Assembly (NCBI RefSeq): GCF_900660605.1 | Contig: NZ_LR215024.1 | Span: forward strand, 868,001 to 932,000 | Length of the DNA stretch: 64,000 bases | Origin: Mycoplasmopsis glycophila | Lineage (GTDB): Bacteria > Bacillota_I > Bacilli_A > Mycoplasmatales > Metamycoplasmataceae | Reading direction: 5' to 3' | In this document: piece after piece, positions 10,650 to 22,400 of the stretch | How the letters are laid out: every line of letters begins with the position of its first letter | Position numbering within the stretch: position 1 is the stretch's first letter | Made by a program: the position numbers and the translations under genes | Notes under the pieces: model-generated | Told to the model about the DNA's origin: nothing | The model's input: the letters and a program-made list of their open reading frames with translations, nothing else | Database searches by the model: none

Positions 10650-11177
10650 TTACCTCCCTTTCTGTCTATGTATTTTAAATCATTCATAATAGTGTATTTT
10701 TCTTTCCATATGATATTTTACCAGCGAAATAGCCAGTGCAATGCTGATGCATGAAGAAAAAATACTAATACAAATTCCTGTTCCTAATTGTCAAGTGTGT
10801 AAGATTTTTACACCTTTAATAAAAGGTATAAAAGCTAAAGTAATAAAGATAAAAATTCAAGATAAATAAAAGATGTAACCAACTTTTACTTTCCTTGCTG
10901 CCCAAAAGAGGTAGGCAAGGAAAAAGAGAATAACAAAAGCATTGGCAATATATGACAGCAGGGTTAATGATGTCAAACTTGTTGCTTCATTATTCTCTTT
11001 ATTTATCGAATTTGGATCTATTCCGTTTGCTTTAAGGTATTCTTCATTAACTCCAAGAGTAAATGGGATAATTACTCAAATAGTTAAAGTAAACATTAAA
11101 GCTGCAAGTAAACTAACAAGAACGTAAAAGTCTATTTTGTTAATATTAGTTTTAAATTTTCGATAATAATTTGACAT
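10650..11177 (-). CDS. Small membrane protein of the sugar operon
   Basis: A 175-residue protein with four hydrophobic segments (near residues 16-40, 65-92, 103-125 and 137-155) and a basic C-terminus that ends by reading through the ribosome site of the next gene. It starts 6 nt after the stop of the binding-protein gene and lacks a clear ribosome site, suggesting coupling. No family is recognised. It may be an operon-specific subunit or chaperone of the transporter. Confidence 0.75.
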
Positions 11178-11183
11178 TAAATA

Positions 11184-13760
11184 TTATGTTCAAGGAATAA
11201 GGAATTTAGCATCACCTTGGATTGCGCCTAATTTTGTTTTCATATTGTCACTTAATTTTGTTCTAATAGCATTTAAGAATGATTCTTTATCAGTAATGTT
11301 TCCTTTATCTCTTAACTCAGTAAATACTGGTAAAGCACCAAATGTTTTTTCATTTCATGTTTCTCAAACGATACCAAATTGTGGGTTTGAAACTCCAGGT
11401 CTTTTTTGAAGTGTTCTAAATACTCCAAGACCACCTTGATCATATGGTGTTGTTGATGTTAAAACATCGAATACTTTGTTAACAATACCTGCTTTAAGAA
11501 GGTCATTAATTACTTGTGCTACTTTGCTGTATTTAACATCTGATGCGCTTCCATCTTTACGTGGGAAGTTTAAAGCATCTAATAATGTTGTTCCTAATGA
11601 TCTTAACAATGCATTATTGAATCAATATGTCATACGTTTTGCAAAAAGATCTGAGAATGTAGCTTTATCAACTGGGTTTTTAGCTGTTGGAGCGTAAAAG
11701 GCATATCCAGCTTCTAATAAGTTGTTGTAGAAAGCATCATATTCACCTTGTGCTGCAGCTTTTTCTTCTGCTGTTGTAGCTTTAAGTAATTTGATTGTGT
11801 ATTCTTTGATTTGGTCAATGAATGAATCTTTTTCGTTATCTTCATTAACTCCAAAAATAGCTTTTTCTACTTTTCTAAGGTGTCAGTTCTTTCCGTCTTT
11901 TAATTCATCATATCTTGAGTTTGTTTTAGCATCTTCTGAAAGTAAATCAGTTGATAATTTATATGCTTCTGTACCTGCTGTTAATCCAGCTACAGATGTT
12001 TGGTATAAACCAGCTAAAGCATTTTTAAGTGGTAAACCATATGGTTGAAGTAATTCTTTGAATCTTACAACAGATTCTTCAGGTAATGAACTTACTCTTA
12101 CAACAAATTCTTCTGTAGTTGCTGTTTTGTTGTTTTCTGAAGTAGCATTTGCATCAGCTGTGTTTTCTCAACCATTTCCAATAAATGCACCTGCTAAAGC
12201 ATCAACTGGTGCAACTAATTCTGCGTATTTTGCTTTAAGTTCAGAAACATTTGCATATCCTAAATCTCTAGCAAATGTTTGTGCACCCTCGTTTTCGTTT
12301 TCAAGTGTTTGATCAACGTTTGCTTTAAGAAGATTTTGTAATGATTTAGCGTATGGAATTTTTGTATCAGCTTTAAAGTATGCATTTGAAGCTTCAGGAG
12401 AGTAAATTGCAAGAAGTAATTCTCTTAAAGCTTGTTTTCTATCATCTAAATTTCCATATTTTTCAGCATTTAAGTTTCTTACGTTAATTAAGTATGTTCA
12501 TGAACCTGGTGATTGTAAGTATGGAACACCTTCATCAACATCTGGAGCAGCAAAAACTGATTTTACACCTCCATTTTTGAAAGCGTTTGTAAGTTCTCAT
12601 GAACCAAGAATTGTATAGTTAAGTTTGTTTTCTTTAAAGAATGCATAAACTTGGTTGTTAAAGTTTCCACCATCACTTGAAAGTGCAACTTCTAATGATT
12701 TTCTTTGAATACCTTTTTGTCCTCATGGTGAGTTAGCATATTCTTCATCAGTCATTTTGTAAATAGCATTTCAAATTTCGTAGCTCATTGCTCCTGCTAA
12801 ATTAATAACTGGTGCAAAAACTTCGTGAAATGGATCAGTAACTACCCAACCTGAAGAAGGAGCACCTTTTTCAATGTTTTGGTAAATACTTTTGTTCATA
12901 AGGTTATCTACTGAATATTCAGAATCATTTTTTTGCGCTTCAGTTAAATGGTCTCTGTTTGTAAAGTATCCACCTAAAAGTCCATTTCCAAATCAGAAGT
13001 TTTGGTAGAAGAATAAACCTTTTCCATTTTGAACCATTTTAAGTAATGTGTTGTTTTCATTTGAAAGAAGGTCTGCACGCACTTCAACTTCTTCTTTGTT
13101 TGAAGCTAAAACAATACCTTCAACGTTGTGTCTAATAGCAAGGAATTTTTTCGAAGGAGTAGTTTCTCCTTGTTTAAGTCCAAGGTATGAACCATAAGCT
13201 AAAATATCATTTTTTTCTGTATCTGTTAAATTAATAGATTTTTGTAAAGTATCTAAAAGTTTTGGATCAAATTTATCTAATTCAACAACCATTCCTCTTG
13301 ATGCAAGGTCAGTAACTCTATCTGATGGTGCATAAAGAATATCTGGCGCTTGTCTTTCATCTGTCGCTCCAACGTTAATTGTTGTATCTAAAATATCGAA
13401 TGCACCTTTTTCGATTGTTTTAATTCTGTATCCTTTTGCATAAGCTTGTGTTTGTTTGAATAAATAGAAAGCATTGTGGTACATTGTTTTTTGAGAACCA
13501 TCAACGTTTACTAAAAGTACTTTGCTTGCAGGTGTGCTGCTTGTTGCATATACAGAACTAATATCTTCGTTTGTATAATCTTTAATTAATCCGTCTTTAT
13601 CTCTAAAATCTCTATTTAAATTAAACTCGATACCACCACTTACATTAGAATCATCTTTTGTTGTAGTTTCTGGATTACATCCAGCTGAAAAAATTGAGAA
13701 TCCTGTAAGTGTTGTTAAAGAAAGAACCATAGATGTTCATAATTTTTTATTTTTCTTCAT
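11184..13760 (-). CDS. Sugar ABC transporter substrate-binding lipoprotein, 858 residues
   Basis: The N-terminus has a lysine-rich signal peptide and lipobox FSAGC with the lipidated cysteine near residue 29. The body resembles an extracellular solute-binding protein: early on ADERQAPDILYAPSDRV, and aromatic-rich segments later. It sits directly upstream of the permease genes. At 858 residues it is about twice the usual 400-450, so it may carry an extra domain. The AAGGAG site precedes the ATG at 13760 by 7 nt. It should capture sugar or oligosaccharide at the cell surface for the MalF/MalG/ATPase complex; the substrate is not identifiable. Confidence 0.85.
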
Positions 13761-13784
13761 AAAATCTCCTTGGAGTTATTGTAA

Positions 13785-14234
13785 TTATTCGAAAGCCAAT
13801 TCGCTTTTAGCGTAAGCAACCATAAAAAAGAGAATTGCTAAAAAGCTAAAAACAAATGATAATGCGAAAATAGTACCTAAAATTGGTATTCATTTATTAA
13901 ATTCTGTCTTTGACAAAATATAATAAACATGAATACACAAGAACAAGTTGACGAAAAACATTCCAAACAATAATGTAATTAATAATTTGAGCTCTGTGTG
14001 TTCTTGTATCAATGAAATCAATAGATTAAGTGGACTTTTTGTTGTATTTTTGAATGAATTCAGGTAGATATATAATAATATGATTGATAATATAAAAATT
14101 AAAATATTATTAAATACAAGAAACATATATTCTAATATTTTTGGTTTGCTTTTTCTTTCTAATGGTCATTTTCCTAGGAACAATCATCTAATCTTTGTTC
14201 GCATAGGAATTTTTTTAAACTTTATTTCTCTCAT
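13785..14234 (-). CDS. Membrane protein, first gene of the sugar operon
   Basis: A 149-residue protein with a basic N-terminal 35 residues and three hydrophobic segments (near residues 37-60, 85-105 and 118-140). The AGGAG ribosome site is very close to the ATG at 14234. It is the first gene after the operon promoter and is followed 24 nt later by the binding lipoprotein. No family is recognised. Together with the membrane proteins at 10650-11177 and 4697-5401 it is one of three uncharacterised membrane genes embedded in this transporter operon. Confidence 0.7.
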
Positions 14235-14275
14235 AACTCCTAATTAAATTTTATTTAATAGAGCTTAATAATTCT

Positions 14276-14304
14276 TTTATATTATTATTTCTTTGTACTA
14301 GCAA
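14276..14304 (-). promoter_or_regulatory. Promoter of the sugar ABC operon
   Basis: TTGCTA (14299-14304) and TATAAA (14276-14281) with an ideal 17-bp spacer on the minus strand, about 40 nt before the first operon ATG at 14234. Confidence 0.6.
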
Positions 14305-14444
14305 TTTTCGAACTGTATTTGACTAGTCAAGATTAACTAAAATTTAGATAATGCGTCTAAAAGGCATAAACAAAAGCTAAAAAATATCTATTTTTATTTT
14401 TTAAAGCAATAATAAAGGTGTTTTTGAAATATGAAACTTTTTCC

Positions 14445-15116
14445 CTATGTTTGATAACCGTTTTCCTTAATTATTTGTGAGTACAGATTAAAGAGAATTT
14501 TGTTTGTGGTATTATTCACAATTGTAAGGTAACGAGCAAGGCTATGAAAAGAGCACCAAACAGCTTGTAAGTATTCCATATTTTTATCAGTTGTAAGCTC
14601 GTGACGATTACAAACAAAGCCGCCTTCATAAATATCAAAATCAATTAAACTTTTCCGATTGAAGCAAATGCGACAAGAATCAAAATTCGGGCAAATTCCA
14701 AAGTAAATCAGTGCTTGAGCATATAAAAAAGTTAAAATTTTACGATTTGCAAGTGGCGAAATGAACTGGTAAATATTTTTACAAAGTTCAAAAATATGAT
14801 TTGATGTATTAATGTTGCCAAGTAACTTAACTAGTGACCTAGCAAATTCAATGTTACTAACTTCAGTGTAATCAATGCTGCTAGCTAAATGTGCTTTTTT
14901 AAGTCTACCCATTTTACCTTCAAAGCGGGAAGCAAAATATTCAATTTCAACAAGTGAACCAATTTGTAAATTAGCTTTGTTTTTCGATGTTTGCTTATTT
15001 AATCCTTGTGCTATTAAATTTAAAATACCCTTGCGAGTAAAAAAACTCACAACAAAAAGGTTTTCTTCATTTTCATAAATATTAAGCACAATTGCTTCAT
15101 GAATTGTTTCTGCCAT
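14445..15116 (-). CDS. recO: DNA repair protein RecO
   Basis: A 223-residue protein with the RecO layout: an N-terminal OB-fold (residues 1-80) beginning with AIVLNIYENEENLFVVSFF, a helical middle part, and a zinc-binding cluster (CPNFDSC..C followed by GGFVC). RecO loads RecA on SSB-coated DNA in recombinational repair. The start at 15116 has no ribosome site but a TATGAT box 8 nt upstream, so it is probably leaderless. It is transcribed divergently from the yloU-smc cluster. Confidence 0.85.
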   Translation of the reverse strand: MAETIHEAIVLNIYENEENLFVVSFFTRKGILNLIAQGLNKQTSKNKANLQIGSLVEIEYFASRFEGKMGRLKKAHLASSIDYTEVSNIEFARSLVKLLGNINTSNHIFELCKNIYQFISPLANRKILTFLYAQALIYFGICPNFDSCRICFNRKSLIDFDIYEGGFVCNRHELTTDKNMEYLQAVWCSFHSLARYLTIVNNTTNKILFNLYSQIIKENGYQT

Positions 15117-15124
15117 ACTTAAAT

Positions 15125-15130
15125 ATCATA
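15125..15130 (-). promoter_or_regulatory. -10 box of recO (leaderless)
   Basis: TATGAT on the minus strand, 8 nt before the recO start codon. Transcription would begin at or next to the ATG. Confidence 0.5.
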
Positions 15131-15257
15131 ACTAAATTTGATACAAATTGCACAATAAAATTACTTGAAGATTTTCTCTTTATCTTTAAACCATATAAAT
15201 GTAAAAAATAATGTAAAATATAAATTATTATATAAACCAATTAAATAGGGAGTATAA

Positions 15258-15608
15258 ATGCATTTCTCTGAAGTTAAAAAAATTTTTGTTGAATCATTAA
15301 TTTCAATGGTTGGAATTACAAAATTACATAGAGAGACAATTTCTGTCGATCCTACAGCAGTTCATGAAAATCTAGAAATCAAACTCAATACAAACAATCC
15401 AAATATTGAAAATGATTTATTTTCGCTAATTGATGTGACAAATGGTGAAAAAGGTTTAATCATTCAAATTGGTATTTCAATCCTTGAAGGTGTACAAGCA
15501 AAATTCATAATTTCACAATTAAACAAAAATTTAACTAAAAATCTCAAAAAAAGTAATTACAAATTAGAAAAATTAATAATTTTTATAAAAGAGGTCACAA
15601 ATGAATAA
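15258..15608 (+). CDS. YloU/Asp23-like small protein upstream of fakA
   Basis: A 116-residue protein with the size and position of YloU (Asp23/Gls24 family): it overlaps the start of the FakA-type gene by 8 nt, as yloU precedes yloV in Firmicutes. Sequence support is weak; the order of alternating hydrophobic strands (residues 15-80) followed by a basic helix fits the family. The ribosome site is AGGGAG, 6 nt before the ATG. The role is unknown, possibly membrane-associated stress or envelope function. Confidence 0.6.
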   Translation: MHFSEVKKIFVESLISMVGITKLHRETISVDPTAVHENLEIKLNTNNPNIENDLFSLIDVTNGEKGLIIQIGISILEGVQAKFIISQLNKNLTKNLKKSNYKLEKLIIFIKEVTNE

Positions 15609-17232
15609 TATTCTTAATGGTAGTGATTTAGCTAAAGCTATTATTTCAGGTTCCAATGCTTTGAACAATGCTAAAAATAAAATTGATGCTTTAAATGTTT
15701 TCCCAGTTCCAGATGGAGATACTGGTACAAACATGTCTTCAACAATTAGTAGTGTTGTAAAGAATTTAGAAACTTTACAAAGCCCAACAGTTGAAGAAGT
15801 AAGTAAATCTGTTGCACACGATATGATTTATGAAGCCCGTGGTAATTCAGGTGTTATTCTTTCTCAGATTTTTAAAGGTTTTTCTCTAGGGTGTTTAGAA
15901 AAAGAAGTATTAACTACAAACGAATTAATAATTGCCTTTGAAGAAGCTGCTAAAAGAGCTTATAAATCTGTATTTAAACCAGTAGAGGGTACTATCTTAA
16001 CAGTTATTAGAGAGACAAGCGAAAATTTAAGAAAAGAACTTTGAGATAAAGAATTATCAATCCTTGAGTTTTTTGAAAATGTTGTTAAATTTGCAAGAAA
16101 AAGTTGCGACGAAACGCCTAATAAACTTAAAACATTACGTGAAGTAGGTGTTACTGATAGTGGTGGAGAAGGTCTCTTTACCATTTTGCAAGGTATGCTT
16201 TTTGCTTTACAAGGTAATTTTGTTGAAATTTCAAATGAAGCTGATGATATTCAAAGCTTCATAAGTGATAAAGAAGTTTTTAATGGTGAATTTGGTTATT
16301 GTACAGAAGTTTTAGTAGACTTAAAAGAACCAAATAATTTCAACAAAGATACTTTTACAAAAAATATGCAGAAAATTGCTAACTCTCTAGTTATTGTACA
16401 AGACGACAACTTTCTTAAAATTCATGGACATACATTAACGCCAGGAAAATTATTAAATCACGCTCAAAAATATGGCGAATTTATCAAAATTAAGTCTGAA
16501 AACATGACATTGCAAGCTAACAATTCAAAAGCAAATGCTCAAAGACTTGAAGAAATTTCTAAAAATAGTGAAAGAAGAGAAATTGCAATTATTTCATGTA
16601 ACCTTGGAAGCGGAATTATCGAACGCATGAAAGAACTAGGGTGTGATTACATTGTAGAAAGCGGTCAAACACAAAACCCTTCAGCTCAAGATTTAATTGA
16701 AGCTATTAAAGCTGTTAATGCTAAAAATGTAATTATTTTACCTAACAATTCAAACATTATTTTAGTAGCTCAACAAGCTGCTCAAGTATTCCAAGATTCA
16801 AACATTATTGTTGTTCCTACAAAAACACAAATGCAAGGAATTACAGCGATGTTAAACTTTAATCACTCAACTAGTGTTGAAGATAATCTTGAGTTAATTA
16901 CCGAAGCAATTTCAGAAGTAAATTCTGGAGAAGTAACTAAAGCTGTTAGAAACACAACAATCAATAACGTAAAAATCAAAGAAGGTGATTATTTATCAAT
17001 TTTTAATGGTCAAATTATTGCTTCAAGCAAAACTTTATTTGAGGCTGGAATGATTTTAATTGAAGCAATGGTCGATAACAATAAGGAAATTGTAAGTATT
17101 TATTATGGTCAAGAAAGTTCAATTAATGATGCTGAAGAGCTTAACAATTTCATTGAAAGTCAATTTGATATTGAAGTTGAAATTATTGATGGTAAACAAC
17201 CAAACTATCAATTTTTAATAGGAGTTGAATAA
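15601..17232 (+). CDS. fakA: Fatty acid kinase subunit FakA-like (DAK1/DegV-associated, YloV)
   Basis: A 543-residue protein, with an internal TGA-Trp near residue 148. The N-terminal DhaL-type ATP-binding domain shows VPDGDTGTNM (residues 36-45) and EARGNSGVILSQ, then a VTDSGGEGLF motif closing the domain. The C-terminal half matches the YloV/FakA middle and C-terminal domains. With a FakB (DegV) partner, FakA phosphorylates exogenous fatty acids to acyl-phosphate, the same intermediate that PlsX makes, and plsX is the next gene. No fakB is seen in this window. This fits a mycoplasma that scavenges host fatty acids. Confidence 0.85.
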
Positions 17233-17233
17233 A

Positions 17234-18217
17234 ATGGAAAATTATAAAATTGTTTTCGACTTAAATGGTAATGATAACGGTCAAAGTGCAGGAATTGCTG
17301 CTGCATTAGAATTTGCTAAACAAAACCCTAATTTCGAATTGCATCTAATTGGAGAATTTAAACAAAATTACAAAGATGAACTTTTAGAAAATGTCTTTTA
17401 TCTAAACAACCCTAATGTTCCTTCAAATCCTAAAGAATTAAGAAGCACTTTACGAGAAAATACCTCAATGAATCAAGCCATTCAAATGATTAAAGAAGAT
17501 GGCTTTGATGCAATTTTATCTAGCGGTGATAGCGGTTCATATATTACTGGTTTAACCATGAAATTAGGTAGATTAGAAAATGTTTCTCGCCCTGCCTTTA
17601 TGCCTGTTTGTAATGCAATTAATGGATGCAAATTTTTATTCATGGATGTTGGTGCTAATTTAGTTGTTAAATCTGAATATTTAGTTGAGTGAGCTAAATT
17701 AGGATCAGTTTTTCACCAAACTATGTTTAATACAGCTAATCCTAAGGTATCTATTTTGAACATCGGGACTGAAGATTATAAAGGGCAAGATTTTGCTATT
17801 GAAGCAAATGCAATCTTAAAAGAAGAGTCAAATATTAACTACATTGGTTTTCAAGAAACAAGAGATTTATTTAGAGGAAATATAGATGTAGCTCTAATCG
17901 ACGGATATGGCGGAAATTTAGTTTTAAAAAGCTACGAAGGTGCTATTTTTACTTTTAAAGACCTCCTTAAAATGAGAATTATGAAAAGTTTTGTTCGTAA
18001 AGTTGCTGCTAGCTTTTTAAAAGGCGCTTTCAAAGAAGTAGGACAAGTTTTAGATTATAGAAATGTTGGAAGTGCTTGAGTTATCGGAGTTAATGCACTA
18101 GCAATTAAAGCGCACGGTTCAAGCGATAAAAAAGCTTATTTATCAGCATTAAATAATATTAAAGATGCTGTTGAAAAAGATTTACTAATCAAATTAAAAA
18201 ATAAGATGAATGAGTAA
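17234..18217 (+). CDS. plsX: Phosphate acyltransferase PlsX
   Basis: A 327-residue peripheral membrane enzyme that interconverts acyl-ACP and acyl-phosphate for phospholipid synthesis. Typical features are the N-terminal KIVFDLNGND, the segment LSSGDSGSYITG and VALIDGYGGNLVLKS, all characteristic of PlsX. I place the start at the ATG at 17234, 1 nt after the fakA stop and 9 nt after GGAG, rather than the TTG at 17225. In-frame TGA-Trp codons occur at about residues 153 and 282. It is followed 2 nt later by rnc. Confidence 0.9.
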
Positions 18218-18219
18218 TT

Positions 18220-18873
18220 ATGACACTAAATGATTTTTTTGAAATTCATAAAATTGAACCAAAGAATAAACTAACTTTTATTGAAGCTCTAACTCACTCT
18301 TCATATAATCAAAACCGTAAAAATTATGAACAACTTGAATTTTTAGGTGATGCTGTTTTACAATTTATTTCTAGTTCATACATCTATAAAAAATATCCAG
18401 ATTTAGCACAAGGATTTCAAACCAGATTAAGAGCTAAAGCTGTATGTACTGAAACACTCAGTGAAATTAGTCTCGAAATTGGTCTAATCGATTTATTAAA
18501 AACAGGACCTGGGCAAATGGAAAAGGATGTTAAAGAATCACATAAAGTTCAAGCCGATGTTTTTGAATCAATTGTTGGCGCAATTTATGTTGACCAAGGA
18601 ATTTTAAAAGCAAAAGAATTTATAGCAAAATACATCTATCCTGTAATTGATCGTGTCCATTCAGAAAATAATAAAGATGCAAAAAGTCAATTACAAGAAT
18701 ATTTTCAAAGTTTTAGTAAAGAAAATATTTCATATATTACCGAACAATTACCAAATAAACAATTTTATGCAAAAGCAAAACATGATAAGCAAATTTTTGG
18801 AGAAGGACTAGGTAGCACAAAAAAAGAAGCTGAACTTGCTGCCGCGCAAGATGCACTCAGTAAGTTAAAATAA
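18220..18873 (+). CDS. rnc: Ribonuclease III
   Basis: A 217-residue RNase III that cleaves double-stranded RNA such as rRNA precursors. The signature EQLEFLGDAVL (residues 37-47) and the downstream catalytic segment ADVFESIVGAIYVDQG are intact. The C-terminal 65 residues are a double-stranded RNA-binding domain ending in KKEAELAAAQDALSKL. It starts 2 nt after the plsX stop. The rnc-smc order is conserved with Firmicutes. RNase III is also the enzyme that would process the sense-antisense duplex proposed for the array at 22257-23092. Confidence 0.93.
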   Translation: MTLNDFFEIHKIEPKNKLTFIEALTHSSYNQNRKNYEQLEFLGDAVLQFISSSYIYKKYPDLAQGFQTRLRAKAVCTETLSEISLEIGLIDLLKTGPGQMEKDVKESHKVQADVFESIVGAIYVDQGILKAKEFIAKYIYPVIDRVHSENNKDAKSQLQEYFQSFSKENISYITEQLPNKQFYAKAKHDKQIFGEGLGSTKKEAELAAAQDALSKLK

Positions 18874-18882
18874 GGAAATAAA

Positions 18883-21813
18883 ATGAAATTAATTAAATTA
18901 GAAGCACATGGATTTAAGTCATTTGCAGATCCGATTGTACTAAAATTTGATGGTGAAGTAGCAGGAATTGTTGGTCCAAATGGATCAGGAAAAAGCAACA
19001 TTAATGATGCCATTAGATGAGTTCTTGGAGAACAAAGCTCAAAAGAATTAAGGGGAGATACAATGGAAGATGTAATCTTCTCTGGTTCTAAAACTGTTCC
19101 CGCAATGAATAAGGCAACCGTTACACTTACTTTTGATAACAGTGATGGAATTTCAAGTGTTGACTCTGACATAATTACTATCACAAGAAGCTTACAACGT
19201 GGAAAAGGAATTAATGAATATTTCTTAAATGGTGAGCCATGTCGTCAAAAAGATATTAAAACAATTGCGATGGAAACCGGAATTGGAAAAAGCTCATTAG
19301 CAATTATTTCTCAAGGTACAGTTTCTGAAATTGCACAATCAAGTGATGAACAACGTCGTTTAATTTTCGAAGAAGCTGCTGGAGTTTCAAAATATAAAGT
19401 CAGAAAAGTAGAAGCTATTAAAAAACTCGAAAGAACAGAAAGTACTCTAAAGCAAATCGAAACAATTGTAAGAGAACTCGAAAGAAGACTGGAACCTCTT
19501 AAAAAACAAGCAGAAAAAGCTTTACTTTACAAAGAAAAAAGTGCAAAATTAGAAAAAATCGAAATTGCTTTTTTAGCTCACGAAATCCAAAGATTAGAAA
19601 AAGTTTATGACGAACTACATAGCGAATTAGCCGGTGTTGAAGATACTCAAAAAAGATATAAAGATCAAATTGATAAATTAGATATTTCAATCAATACCAA
19701 GAAAACTGAATTGCATAAATTTAATAGCGAACTAGTCAGTTTAAGAAGCAAAAAAGATTCAATTTCAATTAGGCTCGGTGATTTAAGAGTAACTGAAGCG
19801 AAAGAAAATGAAAAAAGAGATTTAATTGCAAGAGGTGAAATCAAAGCAAACGAAGAAGAAAGATTAGCTGCAATTCTAACCAAAACAAAAGAGCTTGAAC
19901 AAAAAATTGATTATTTTAGCAAAGTAAAATACGATTTGGAAATTAAATCTGAAACATCATCAAACTCAATTAAAGAATTACAATCAGAGCTACAAGAAAA
20001 CTTTCGTTTATTAAATGAATCTGATAAAAAAATTAATTATGCTAGGTTGCAACTCAATCTTCTTTTAGAAAAAAAGAATAAGCAAACAAACCTTTTTAAA
20101 GGTACTAGATCAATAGTTCAAAACAAACAGCTTTTCAAAGGTTATAAAGGTCTTGTTAGCGACTTATTAAGTGTTAAACGTGAATATGCAACAGCTATTG
20201 AAACTATCTTAGCAAATGCTACACAACACATAGTTGTTGATAAATCAGAAACAGCAGTCGAAGGAATTAATTTCTTAAAGAAAAACAATGGTGGGCGTGC
20301 TACATTCATTCCATTAAATACAATCCAACCAAAATATGTTCGTGATGATTATTTATTCGTTTTAAAAAATCAGCCTGGATATGTTGATATTGCTTCAAAT
20401 CTTGTAGAAACTAAAGCAGAATTTTCAAAACTTAAGGAATTTTTACTTGGAAACATTATTATCACCAAAGATATTGAATCAGGTAATAAAATTTCAAAGA
20501 TACTTGAAAGTAAATATATGATAGTTTCTCTAGATGGAGATATCATTCGTGCTGGTGGGGTAATGGTAGGTGGAACCAAGCAAGAATCAGATGATGCCTT
20601 TAGTTTGGATGATAAAATAAAAGAATTTCAAGCAATTCTACCCGTTTTAGAAAATGATAAAAATTTAGCTTCGAAGGAAATTCAAACCTTACAATCAAAA
20701 ATAAATAATGAACAAGCTTTTTATAATGAATATCACAAAGAATTAGCAACAATTAATGTTAGACTAGAAGACTTTACATCAGAAATTAAAGAATATAAAA
20801 TTTTAGCTACTTCTTTTGATAATTCAAAACAGAGCACAGAAATTAATCTTGGTCCTCTTCATCAAAAAATTCAAGAACTTGAGGCAGAGTTACGTTTAAT
20901 TGAATTCGATCTTCAAACCAAAACAAAAATTGAAGAAAACTTTAAAACAGAGCTTAATCAGTTCGAAGAAGAAAGAAAAAACATTTCGAAAATGTTAATT
21001 AATCTTTCAGAGTCATTTGCTAAAAAAATGAAGGTATACCAAAATGCTGAATTTTATTTAGATCAGTATAAAGAGAGATTAGCAAATCACTATAAATTAA
21101 CATTAGATTATGCAATTGAAAATTATGAACTTGAGCTTTCAATAGAATCAGCTGGCGAAGTAATTAAACAATTAAGAAAAGAAATTGAAGAACTTGGTAA
21201 TGTTAACCTCGAATCAATTGAAGAACTAGCTGAAGTTGAAGAAAGATACGAAAGTTTTTCAACAAACTTACAAGAGCTTGTTGATGCTAAAACCACAATT
21301 CTAGAAGCAATCGAACAAATGGATAAAGTAATAATTACTCGTTTAACCAACATAGTAACTGATGTTAATAAAGAGTTTTCTAGAGTCTTCAGTTCAATGT
21401 TTGGTGGTGGAAATGCTGAAGTTAAATTCGTTGATCCACACAATATTTTAGAGAGTGGAATAAGCATTTATGCACAACCGCCAGGCAAAAGTATTAAAAA
21501 CTTAAAATTGTTCTCTGGGGGTGAAAAATCTCTAATTGCAATTTCTTTACTTTTTGCAATTTTAAGAGCAAGACCACTTCCCCTTTGTATTTTGGACGAG
21601 GTTGAAGCTGCTCTTGATGAAAACAATGTTTTACGTTATGGAGAATACCTTCAAGAACTTAAAAAACAAACACAATTTTTAGTAATTACACACCGTATCG
21701 GTACAATGACTAAAGTAGATGCACTTTTTGGAGCAACTATGCAACACCGTGGTGTAACAAGCTTTTTCAGCGTTAAACTCGAAGATGCTAAAAAAATGGT
21801 GGATGAAAAATAG
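18883..21813 (+). CDS. smc: Chromosome segregation ATPase SMC
   Basis: A 976-residue SMC protein for chromosome compaction and segregation. The N-terminal head has Walker A GPNGSGKSN (about residues 32-40) with TGA-Trp in AIRWVLGEQ. Long coiled coils flank a hinge around residues 410-540 (GRATFIPL, AGGVMVGG). The C-terminal head carries the signature LFSGGEKS and Walker B LCILDEVEAALD. Length is a little below the Firmicute norm of about 1180, mainly in the coiled coils. I chose the ATG at 18883 because the conserved N-terminus KLEAHGFKSF begins there; GGAAATA lies just upstream. Confidence 0.94.
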
Positions 21814-21838
21814 ATGGTTAATTGGCCATCTTTTTTTT
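21813..21838 (+). terminator. Terminator after smc
   Basis: GATGG/CCATC hairpin (21813-21817 with 21826-21830) followed by eight T residues, directly at the smc stop codon. Confidence 0.7.
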
Positions 21839-21879
21839 GTGAGCGGACAATTTAGGCCAACTGGCGTCAAGTCCATTAA

Positions 21880-22131
21880 GGTATTATTCTCGCTACTTAC
21901 AAAGCATTTAAAGTTCGCTTTTCTATCATCGAAGAAAAACTACCTCCTCTTGAAATTGTAAGAAAAGCAATTAATCAGAAAATAGAAAGGTTTTCAAAAC
22001 AAAATATTATCGAACTTCGCCCTAATCTTAGTCTTAGTTCAATCGAAAGTTAATTAAGAAAACTAGTAAAAGAACAAGAAATCAAAAGAGAAGGTGTAGG
22101 TAAAGCTACAAAATATATAAGACTAAAGTAA
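21880..22131 (+). pseudogene. Decayed C-terminal remnant of a Fic-family protein
   Basis: The frame reads a tail typical of Fic/DOC-type proteins: YKAFKVRFSIIEEKLPPLE, then IELRPNLSLSSIES, a TAA at 22051-22053 where a serine-type codon is expected, then LRKLVKEQEIKREGVGKATKYIRL and a stop. This is the winged-helix end that follows the catalytic Fic domain. The domain with HxFx(D/E)GNGR is absent and no start is available, so it is a dead fragment. It marks an accessory insertion point between smc and the minus-strand genes beyond 23186. Confidence 0.55.
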
Positions 22132-22180
22132 ATAGCCACTATTAAATCTTTAGAAATTCAATGAAGACAAAGAAAAAAAC

Positions 22181-22220
22181 AAAAAATACCACTTTTAGAT
22201 TTCAAAAAATGGTATTTTTT
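22181..22220. terminator. Bidirectional hairpin before the tandem array
   Basis: An 11-bp stem AAAAAATACCA/TGGTATTTTTT enclosing a shorter TTTT/AAAA stem. It would isolate the tandem units from upstream transcription. Confidence 0.55.
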
Positions 22221-22289
22221 GTTGCGTTGGAGATTACATTCTATCCTAAACCTTATCTTTATACTTTTTTTGTTCTTTTTTAGTTCTTT

Positions 22290-22318
22290 TTGAGTGCAAA
22301 AGTATTTTTTTCTTATCT
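22290..22318 (+). promoter_or_regulatory. Sense promoter of unit 1
   Basis: TTGAGT (22290-22295), 17-bp spacer, TTATCT (22313-22318). The same boxes and spacing are kept in unit 2. Predicted start near 22325 gives an RNA of roughly 205 nt up to the terminator. Confidence 0.5.
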
Positions 22319-22400
22319 ACTTAATGTTAGGGAATCTCTGAGATTTTCTAACTGGAAAGGAGGAAAATGCATCAAAAAAATTTTTTTGAAAGAAAGGAAT

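Noticed and set aside
17225-17233. TTG at 17225 as plsX start
   Set aside because: It lies inside the fakA end, too close to GGAG; the ATG at 17234 has correct spacing and begins the conserved N-terminus.
18765-19184. Minus-strand ORF of 139 codons over the rnc-smc junction
   Set aside because: It is antisense to the conserved Walker A region of smc and the dsRBD of rnc.
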